This document shows positions 23,046 to 33,100 of a stretch of DNA of 64,000 bases, in pieces (the first letter of the stretch is position 1; every line of letters begins with the position of its first letter). The notes under the pieces are model-generated. The model was not told where the DNA came from. It searched no databases and saw only the letters and a program-made list of their open reading frames with translations. Source of the DNA: Hofstenia miamia (Eukaryota > Xenacoelomorpha > Acoela); assembly GCA_004352715.1 (NCBI GenBank), contig SCFE01000061.1, forward strand, positions 1,595,550 to 1,659,549, read 5' to 3'. A program made the position numbers and the translations under genes.

Positions 23046-26000
23046 CAATAGCAGAATTGCAACCAGATTTTGCCCAAATTTGCTTAGAGTGAAGATCGTC
23101 ATCTAGAGCTGGAGATCAAACATCGTACATATAGAAAACATTTAATAAGGTATTAAAAAAGGAACAACTCTTGCAAGAAATGCTGCAGAGGTTTTTTAGC
23201 TACAATATATTGAGACGAGTTGTGTAATTTCTTGGACATGACATCTATTTTGTCTTGAAATTTTTAGGCTCTTAATAGGGGCATTGGCATAAATATATAG
23301 CTTAAGCAAAGCTGATAATGCAACATTTAATGTTCCAATAAAAAATACAAAAACCTTGAATTTTGTCTATGCTAGAGTGCCAATCTTAGCGATAAATTGT
23401 TTGTTTATGATTTTTGAATCTTTTTATTTCAGTTTTCAATTGTTAAATCATTACAAAGGCAATTGCTAAACTTAAAATGAAATGCTGAAGGTATATATAA
23501 ATTAATTGATTTTAATGCATTGTAGTAATTTGAAATATCGTATAATTTTATTAATAAAGAAATATATTGAAATATTGAAAATGAGGAATTAAAAAATGAA
23601 ATTTCACAAAATGCAGAAAAAGAAAACTTTCATAACATATTTAAATATATTTCAGATTACAAAGCCATCGTCAGAAACTGATGATGGATTTTTAAGCTGA
23701 AATACATTTGAATAAATTTTATAATGTTGCAAAAAAATTTCAAAAAAGGAAAGGCATGATTTAATTGCATGTTGCGGTGTGCCAAAGATCAAAACAATGT
23801 AAAACTTCACTTCTATTTGTAAAATATTCTTTATTTTATGTTTAACTTTTTTATGTTTCGTATAATTACTTGATTCATTGATGTTCATTGAAAATTATCC
23901 TTGGTTAAAACATTATAATAAATTTCATGGCACGGTCCTTAAGTGATCTGAAATTCGTTGTTTCTAGGATTTTTTTGAATGACACAATAAAAAACAAAAA
24001 ACATCGACCCCACAAAACGCTGACCTAAACTGCCCAAATCTACCAGTCGTGTCAACCGGTTTCCACCCAGTTTATAATTTCCATCTTTTGGAAATTCGAC
24101 AGTGTGTTTTGTGAATCAAGTAAGTCTGCTTGTCGTACCATTGAAAATTAACTGTTTTAATATCTGTAGAATGTTATAACTAAAAGATTCCAATTTGTAA
24201 AGAAATTAACATATTAGCATGTAATAGCAATGAACGATGAGCTGCATAACAATAAGCACCTCGTTTTTTGGAATATATAAAAATTCCATGTGCAAATAGC
24301 GGGTAAACAAACATTTTAACATGCAATCACGATAACGTTTTTGTGAAACCTATATTACTTAATGGTAAGCAAAGGTTCACATAGGCAGTGGTTAGCAGGC
24401 TAAGACAAAATATTGCATATTTCTAAACGCACAGTATTTTGCACCCCAGCTGCGATTTTCGTTTTCATCTTTAATCCTATTAGATGGTTGAATTTTTTGG
24501 TTTTACGTACAACGCTAATTTTCAAATCTTTCAAAATCATGCGTTATTCTGATTACACCTGCATAACATCGGCATTTAAAATGTGCAATTCTCTAACTCA
24601 TTTTGCACGCATGCAAGGCAGCATTGACTATTTGACAAAACAGTTTCATAGCATGAATTTTATTTCCAATGCTTTTAATATCAGAGAAATGATGTTTATG
24701 AATAAGAACATTAAAAATGAGGTTATGGATACAACCAAGTCACTAGATTCAAATCAGTTGATGTTATCAGAATTATAGAGTTATGGAATTCTGTTACCTT
24801 GGAATTGAAGTTGATAATAATATTTTAAGAAGCATGTATCCAAAATCTTACTATGTTGTAATTAGTGTTATGTATTCTGTGAGATTGGTAAATGATGAGA
24901 TTCGATGGTTTATTCTTAAGCCATATATTTGTCTTTATTTATTATATGCATTTTCTGATTGGATATCTCAATTGAATTTAAAGAATACATTGCTGTCTCA
25001 AATATGCATCACGTGGACTTAGATTAAGGTATCAAAAAGTCATAAAATTTGTAAAAATTAGCATTATAAAACCACTTATCAATCAAATTGACAAAATCTT
25101 GAATAATAGCAAACATCCGCAGGTCTTCCTTTGACTTTATGATCCATAAGCTTAATTGTTGCCTTTGTTTTGCCTTTGTTGTCTTTATTATTTTGTTTTT
25201 ACCTTTTATAGTGTAAATTTATACTATATTGAAATAAAGCATATATTTATTATTAATTATACAGTTGATTGTATGCTTCGATGTTCAATTCTAAGGATTT
25301 AATTGAATAAGTAATGAATTTCGCCGATAAGAGCAATGCTAAAATTATTTTAGTTAGATCTTTGGAATCTTACAGCTAAATTTTAATACTTACTTTACAT
25401 TTCATTACCTTATAACAAATTATATTATATAAATTTCAATCAATACCTTCATTTTTAGCAAGTCTTCTAGATTTTCTTTAAAATAAAATTTATAAGACCC
25501 CTATAAATGTAAAATCATAGATTTTTTTAAGGAAAGTTGGATGAACGCATTGAAATTTGTCGTTAATTTAGCATTCTTTGTCTAAATTTAAAATGATGAC
25601 TTGCATTTATGGTTTTTTCATTAAACGCAAATATCAAGGAATATATATTTTTGGTTGTTTATTTCTTCGTTAGCAACTCTAAATGCAGAATATTAGGAAT
25701 TCAGTCAACAAACATGTTTTTTAATATAACTGGTAAACAGTCTTGTTTTTCAAGCAAGTCCGATTTTTCAATTAACAAACATCTTTGGAGTTGATCAAGA
25801 AAACTGAGTGATTTAATTTAAAATTTTCGTGTTTAGAAAAATTCTTTGTTGGGCAATATAAAAATATCATCGTGCTTATCATGCTGCAAGTGTATGTATA
25901 AATACACCAATCATGTGCTTACGTCATATTAAAGATAGACACAATTCCAAGTTTCATTTTCAATTGGGCTGTAAAACTTTTAATAACCCAGGGTTTCTTC

Positions 26001-26090
26001 TACAAATTTTTGTTCAAGTCTTTTCACCTGCATGTTTTATGTAAAGTGAAACGCAATTAATAATAAATTGATGAGGCATACATAAACTCA
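23046..26090. other. intergenic; one PLE-like motif, otherwise unassigned
   Basis: At 23650-23674 the minus strand reads CTGACGATGGCTTTGTAATC then TGAAA, like the motif in the repeats of the Penelope-like element downstream. A 121-codon frame at 24413-24778 has no family I recognise. Confidence 0.4.
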
Positions 26091-26225
26091 TGCAGATATA
26101 TTTCATCTTACAAAATCATCGTTAGTTTCTTTACAAATTATTCTCTTTAAATTTACTAGACTTTACAATAATAATTATAGTTTTCTAAATTTTAAAAAGT
26201 AGTAAATTTAATTTATAAATATAGA
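26091..26225 (-). repeat. PLE pseudo-LTR, 3' copy
   Basis: Second direct repeat downstream of the GIY-YIG end. The motif at 26101-26125 is more decayed (stem GATTT/AGATG on the minus strand). Confidence 0.85.
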
Positions 26226-26339
26226 CTTATTTTGTGTTTAAACTTGGTTACAAGGATTTTATAAAAATACTCTCAATAAATAACTTGATTTTGATGTCTG
26301 ATGTAATATTTTGGCTTCAAAATTTAGTCCGCAATTATT

Positions 26340-28511
26340 TAGATGATTAGATATACTAGAACTGGTCTTATGTTCTTTAGTTCTTCTTGATAGTTGTCTA
26401 CTAGACAAACCAATATAATCTTCACCACATGTGCATTTTATTTGGTAAGTATTTTAGATTTATTGGTTTCTTCAGTTATAGATTTTAATTTCAATTTAGT
26501 TCGTAGTTTTTCATTGCAATATAAAAATCGAACTTTCTCTTTAATTATTATATTTTTCTTAGTTCTTTGATCATGTTTTCAGTGTGGATTTTTTTATATT
26601 CGATCTTAAAACAATGTTAATAATTTTGTTTGATGTTTTTTGATCTTTTGTTCTTAATTAAAATGTTTTCGAATGATTTCTTAATATATCGATGTATAAA
26701 CTTGTTTGGATATTCAGTCTTCTTTTATTCTATCTTAAGTTTTTCTATCTCTTGGGTAATTGTTCGATATGTGCTGCAATTGTCAAATATTCAAAGAATG
26801 CATCCTTTAATTAATGATATTTTGTAATTTAAAGGCGTATTTGAGGTGTAGTTCAGCAACAATCCTGTGTCTGTCGGTTTATTATAGATTCCAGTTTCAA
26901 ATTTGTTTTCTTTTCTAGTTATTTGTACATTCAAAAAATGAAATTTGTTCTCAGTTTCAATCTCCTTTGTAAACTTAATATTCTTGTCAATTAAATTCAA
27001 TTTTGTAAGTATTTTTTCTGATGTTTATCATCTTTTACTAATGCAAATATATCATCCATATAGCGTTGATAATAAATGAAGTGGATATCTGATGTTGTAA
27101 ATTTGTTCTCAATTGTAGTTATATTTGCAAGAGTATAACTTAACGGATTTCCCATGGCTAAACCATCTTTTTGACGATAAAATGTGTTATTGAATTGCAT
27201 TAAAAAGTATTCTTCGTTGCTAAAGTTAATAGTTCTTTTGTTGTGTTATACTCCAGATTGTAAATTTTTGTGTTTTTATTTTTAAGGAGTTCAATTTATT
27301 TTTCCAATGGTACATTTGTGTAAAAGCTCTTAATATCATATGAAACCACATAACCTTTTGGGTTTTGTTTTATGATGTCATTCGCAAATTTTTTAGCATT
27401 GATGTTGATGTTTGATTCAGGTAATAAACTTAGAATTTTGTTTAGGGTTTCAGGTAATTTTCTGTTAATACTCCACATGAGCTGGCAATCGGTCGCAATG
27501 GACATTCTGGCTTGTAAATTTTTGCTAAACTATATAATTTTGAAGCATGACGGCCTAATGCTTTTGTATTTTCATAAAATGTTTCGGACTTCTTTTTTTC
27601 ATTCTTCATGTTCAATAATTTTGCATTAAAACTATTTTCCAAGCAAATTGCAAGTGAATTCTTTGCATTTGCGTATAATTGAATTCTTTCAAATTCATCA
27701 CCTTCCAAAATTTTCATCATTTTTTTCTCATCGTCATCACTTTTCATCATTGCTATTCCAATACCTTTATCATATAGGACAGGTTTAAGTGTTTTTTCGT
27801 AGGAACTCTTGTAGTTTTTTAAATTGTTTATCATATTTTATATTCTGTATATTGTTTACATATTTATGCATTATTCCTGTTAGAACTGAATGATTGTTAT
27901 CACTAAATTGATCTTTTTTATCAAATAACTTGCTAGATCCTCAAATTCAGTAAAAACATCATTTTTTTTAATTTGGACGGATGCTTTGCCTTGGCCCTTT
28001 TTCTAATACTTTCAAAATGTAATCAGGTATTGCAATATTTTCAAATTTTCTAACGGTGTTCGCTACGTTAAAACATTAACACATTATTTAAATCAAAGTC
28101 ACTATATTTGCTTAGTTTGTGATATTATCTTTTTTATTACAATTGACTTAATAAAAATTCAAATACAGTTAAATATAAAAACAATTACATCTTGATGCAG
28201 ACTGCTTGATTTTAATTTTTCACGTTTTGTTGTTAATTCTATAGTTTTTTTAATAATTTTTTTTTGGTTGTCTTTATTAATGATCGTATGATAGATTTTT
28301 CAAATTTTTTGAAATCTTTTTTATGAAAGCATCCGTCAGATGGAATTGAAAATTGAGAGAAGTTTGTATAGATCTTTAATTCCTTGCAAGATATAATAAA
28401 ATCCAAGTCACAATATATTTTCTTCAGAGAGATATGACTTTTAAAATATTCGTTTATGCAATTGAATAATGTGTCGTTTTTAAGGAATTTAATTAAACTT
28501 AATAAGAACAT
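26340..28511 (-). pseudogene. Penelope-like RT + GIY-YIG endonuclease, frameshifted
   Basis: N-terminal segment at 28511-28239 (DLDFIISCKELKIYTNFSQF). Finger motif YSLAKIYKPECPLRPIAS at about 27550-27490, DIKSFYTNVPLEK at about 27335-27296, RQKDGLAMGNPLS and the catalytic YMDDIF at about 27180-27040, thumb text NKPTDTGLLLNYTSNTPLNY near 26860. The GIY-YIG end reads CTCGEDYIGLSSRQLSRRTK then EH at about 26440-26360. At least three frame changes separate these pieces. RT motifs and the GIY-YIG CxC start identify the family securely. Confidence 0.88.
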
Positions 28512-28640
28512 GCAGATATATTTCGACTTACAAAGTCATCGTTAGTTTCTTTACAAATTATTCTCTCTAAATTCACTAGATTTTATAATAACAATCGTAA
28601 TTTTCTAAATTTTAAATAGTGGTAAGTTTAATTTATAAAT
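28509..28640 (-). repeat. PLE pseudo-LTR, 5' copy
   Basis: Matches 26091-26225 at high identity through CATGCAGATATATTTC, GTTAGTTTCTTTACAAATTA and TTTCTAAATTTTAAA. The minus strand reads CTAACGATGACTTTGTAAGT then CGAAA at 28521-28545, resembling a hammerhead core with a GACTT/AAGTC stem. Confidence 0.85.
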
Positions 28641-28672
28641 ATTAAATTTACCACTTTTTAAAATTTAGAAAA
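28601..28672. repeat. inverted repeat at PLE 5' edge
   Basis: Arms 28601-28630 and 28643-28672 pair at 28 of 30 positions with a 12-nt loop. The outer arm is one mismatch from the 3' pseudo-LTR text near 26181-26210, closer than to its own neighbour. Confidence 0.85.
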
Positions 28673-28680
28673 TTATAGTG

Positions 28681-29129
28681 TTGGCTTACTATCTTTCTTT
28701 AACTTTAATCTACATCACGTGATTCCAATACAAAAGATTTTGCCACATTTTGGGCTACTGTTCATTCACAGAATTGTGCCTTTCCCCACCCTCTTAGTGA
28801 TATTTTAAACATTAATTAGATTTTTAACACAGTAGCTGTATTCCATCTTCCCTATCTTTGCTGATTGAAATGTTTGCTAACAATTTCTAATGAGGACATC
28901 ATTATTGAGAACCCAGTTTCACCTACATATGATAGATTTAATGGCATTTTAATATAACCAGTGGGTGTTAAAAACAGTGGAATGATTCCAAAGATTCCCA
29001 ACTAATCAGTATTATCTCATTATACAAATAGCAGACAGAAATAGCAAATTGTGGGATTGTGATTACATTTGTACATTTAATATGTGATTACATTTGTACA
29101 TCTAATACATACAATGATCTATTTTATTT
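28681..29129. other. intergenic, nothing recognised
   Basis: AT-rich; a short TGTGATTACATTTGTACAT sequence occurs twice around 29056-29102. Confidence 0.4.
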
Positions 29130-29137
29130 GATGATAC

Positions 29138-29520
29138 TAGAGCTGGACGCTAGCCGAGTGGGTAGCCGGAAAATTTAGACGGCTGAGCCAATTGATTACT
29201 AAAACTATATCAAGAAAACGAAATGTGCCATAAAAGGAAAACAGCATTTAATGTCGTTGAAGTGGTAGTGACGCTTAACATTGATTAGGTTATGTCTTAT
29301 TAATCAGATTGTCTATAAGTGCATGAGGCACCTTTTTGAAGATAGATAACTTCACAATAGTGCTTGCATCATGTACCGTTTTTACAGGGCTATGGGCCTT
29401 ATAAGGTTTCTATTTGGAATATTATACAGTCTAATCCAGTTCAATTGATGTCGCTCAGCCGGCTGCACCGACCTTATTGGGTCTGCGCCGCCAATAGTAG
29501 TCAAGTGACACCCACCTCTA
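29138..29520. mobile_element. hAT-type MITE, 383 bp
   Basis: Left end TAGAGCTGG, right end CCACCTCTA (TAGAGGTGG on the other strand), flanked by a perfect 8-bp duplication GATGATAC at 29130-29137 and 29521-29528. GC-rich ends contain GGCTGAGCC and CCGGCTGCACCG. No transposase. Lies about 420 bp upstream of SLC2 gene A. Confidence 0.88.
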
Positions 29521-29945
29521 GATGATACCCTTGCGATATTATGTTGTGTAATGAATGGGGAAAAGCAAGACATTTTTACTTGGCTATTTGTTCATCTTAA
29601 GCCATATAAAAAGTAATTAGTAATGAAAAAACTATTTAAGTATAATCCCTAGTCAATGCTAAGAAATTATAAATTAAAAATACTGACAGGTTATCCTTGT
29701 TTATTTTAAATAAAATATCCTTAATTGTCTCAGGTAAGTTATTTTGTCCCTGTTTAAAAGAACGGCTTAATAAAACGCTGAAATTTTTTCTCAGTTACTC
29801 TAAGCACTTTGTTTAAAATTAACTTTTAAGTTAAATCCTCTATTTGTATGCAATCCTTCTTATTTGTATTATTCGTTATGCCGTGTTTATTCATCAATAT
29901 TTGGTTAAATTGGAAGATGTTTAGTTTTTTAAACTTCTGTTACCA

Positions 29946-30176
29946 ATGTCTCCCAACTCAGTGTTTGGCATTGAACTGGAAGATATGGAAGGATCTAGAG
30001 AAAATAAACCGAAAGGAACTTCTATAACATTTACACTGATAATGTCCATTGTCAGTGCAAATATTTCTGGATTTGCAATGGGATATTCAGTCGGTGTTTT
30101 GAACCAACCTTCACAATATATTCAAAAATTTTTCTACAGAAGTTTGCACGAACATTATGAGAAATCTACAACGGAG
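29946..30176 (+). CDS. gene A exon 1
   Basis: 77 codons from the first in-frame ATG; acidic cytosolic head (ELEDMEGSREN) followed by helix 1. Donor GAG/GTAATA. The start is supported by alignment with the MSTKPVRVK starts of B-D. Confidence 0.88.
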
Positions 30177-33100
30177 GTAATATACTTAGAAATGCATAAT
30201 TACAACGAAACATTTTTAAATGCTATTAGACACTACAAATCCGTGCTATGTTAATATGAATAATTAAGTACCAATAAATGATGTGTTTATGATGAATTAA
30301 ACTACAATAATCAATTTCAGTTAAAAGGTTACACATGTAGAAAGTTATTCTAAAATTATTATTGCATTTTTGACATTGATAAAAAGACGATTTTCAAGCA
30401 TAACACGATTAGCGTTTTAGGATCACTAATGCTAAACTAAATCAAAAAATCACTACAGAATTTTACGTTTTTCAATAGAGAAAATTTGGTAATATTTAAT
30501 CTAGTTTTACTGAACTCACAATTCTGAGTTGGTCAGTGTTTCTAAGCACAATAACTGCTCAACGAACTTAACTTATAAAGAATGCAGTGCTATTATCCTT
30601 CTCTTTTCATTAATGTTCTTGAAGTGGCAACTTGTTGGCACATTGTTAGAGAGAATGAATTGTTGAAAACGGGGCATGAAGCTTGATTATGATTAAATTC
30701 ACCTCACGTCTTGCACAATGTGCTCTTGGATGATCCGTTCTTAATGTAACATCTCCGGAGGAATTTCGTGATTTCCAGTTATGTGTAAAGAGCAGTTTAC
30801 AATTTTTTTCAATTTTAAAAATCTTCATGTGCAAGCTACAGTTTTGCTTTAAAATCTATTACATATATTCTATGTGATGTGATCAGAATTAATTAAACAA
30901 CATCCTAAAACTCTGTCTCTGTCTCCATTTGTTACTGAAAACACAAACAGCTATAAGTTAAAAAGTCCATAAAGCAACACTAGTTGTGTTGATCAAATGT
31001 CAAGTAGTATTTTCACTATATTTTTCGAAACCCCTGAAATCCACGGAAAGTTATTTTGGTATTGCTAAGACCCAACCAAATCGTTATTTTTATCACAATT
31101 ATTTGAATACTAAGCTATATATTTCTCAAAAAGTTCAGAAATGGTTTGTGTAAATTCAATGTGGGTGTTGGCATGAAAACGTCACTATGGCCGCAGATGA
31201 AAGTTCAAATGTATTTAGGCAGAGTAATCATTGTTGAGTGTGTGGATCCAAATTAGTACCAATGTTCATCATGATTATATCTGATTCTGAAATATAGAAA
31301 TTTTTAACAATTATTCTACTTTTCACCGAGTCAATTGTAACTTCAAAATGTTTAAAATCGAAGTGGTTGAATCCTTCTAACACATCGTGAAAATCATGGC
31401 TGATGTGTGCGCATGTCATGCTAATACCATACTCAAGGTTTACATTAGTTCATTTCTTAAAAGGAAGTAAACACTGAAATATTTTTCATTTTTGAGCAGT
31501 TGGATAAGAAATCTTCGTTCATACTACTTTATATTTTGGATCGTGCTAAACTTATTCATTATATCCATTAACAAAATAATTCATATTTAAAACTGATCAC
31601 CTAGTCGTACTGATTTCATGGTTTTCTAATCGTTTTTCATTACATGCATGTAAGGCGTAGAAAATTAAAAAAGAGATTGGAAGACTAAGAATCGCTATGG
31701 GTAAATGTAAAGAAGAAAACAAATAACTATAATATAAGTCATATTGCAGTTAGAACAGGTTGCATTTATCTCTGATTTGCAGACAATAGAGTAATATAAA
31801 ACAAATTGAGTGATTGAAAGCTTAGTACACACGTTTCCAGTATATTAGCTTTGCTTTTGGGTGATATGGGGCAAAGTGTATTTATGTGGGAAACCTAATA
31901 TAATTAACAATTTTTAGGCAGAGTTGACAGAAATGTGGGGCTTCGTGTTCTTTTCAAACTGCATTACTCGTATGATTGGTTCACAAATAGCAGCAATAAT
32001 TTTAAATTATGTTGGACTGAGAGATGTTATTATATTAGCTGGAGCTTTAAACTTCATAGGAAACTTTCTGATTTCATGTTGTGTGTCTCTAGATGCTATT
32101 GAAGTTTTTTATGTTGGCACAGTTCTTTCTGCCTTGGCATATGGTATATCACTCGTTACCGTCCCTATATACTTATCTGAAATCTCAACAGTTAAGAATC
32201 GAGGTTTAGTTTCATTGACATTTATTCTAAATATAACCAGTGGAGTGGCCTTCTCATCTATTGTGGGATTTGATGGAATATTGGGTTCACAAAATCATTG
32301 GAATTATTTGTTTGAGATTCCGATGTTTCTAAATCTCATTCAGATCATGGTTATATCAAGATGTCCTGAAAGTCCAAAATATCTATTGATAAAAAGGCAA
32401 AACTATGCAGCTGCTAAAAAGGCACTCCAAGCAATCAGGCGAAATAAAAATGTTGATAAAGAATTAGATCTAATGATTCAAGAAAGAGACATTGAACAGT
32501 CAGGAAACAAGGTGACAAGATTGGAACTGATCCAAAACAGGTCCTTAAGGCCACGTTTGTGCATTGCTATTGTTACATTTGGATCGTTTGCAGTAAGTAT
32601 TTTATGAATCTTTATTTTTAAATGGACATTTTTGTATACAAGGGATAGGAGCGTAAATTGCAATCAGTGGCGTACGCATCGGGACATGATGAAAACCCCC
32701 GTCAGGTTTTCAAATGTGATTTTAACTGGCTAAATAAAAAAATTTTCGCTAAAAAATAAAAAGTTTAAGTCTAAGGTTGTGAAATGCATTTCTTAGGGTC
32801 TATTTTCTCAATTTTTCAAAAATTTTCGCGAGGCTTTGCCCCGCTTTTGGTCATGTCTAACATGCACCCGTCAAAAAATCCTGCGTACGCCCCTGATTGC
32901 AATGCCAAAAGTTGTATTGAAATAGATTTTATGATTATAAAGTTTCATATGCAATTCCAATTTTCTAGTTTTGAGTTCGGAATGAATTGCAATAAAAAAA
33001 ATATGGGCAAGACATGAAGAAAATGCAATAAATAGTGATTCAAAAAATAAAACCTTAAATTAACTTATCAAGTTCATGTTAGTTAATCTGCTAAGAATTA

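Larger units (their letters stand above)
26091..28680 (-). mobile_element. Penelope-like element with pseudo-LTRs and GIY-YIG
   Basis: On the minus strand: 5' direct repeat (28509-28640), degenerate ORF (28511-26340) with N-terminal domain, reverse transcriptase and GIY-YIG endonuclease, then 3' direct repeat (26091-26225). At the far 5' edge, 28643-28672 is an inverted copy of part of the repeat, so 28601-28672 can fold into a hairpin with 28 of 30 paired positions. Direct repeats plus a short inverted fragment are typical of Penelope insertions. The ORF is broken by frameshifts; the element is dead. Confidence 0.88.

Noticed and set aside
24413-24778. 121-codon + strand ORF
   Set aside because: Considered as a retropseudogene, but no motif matches a family that I can name.
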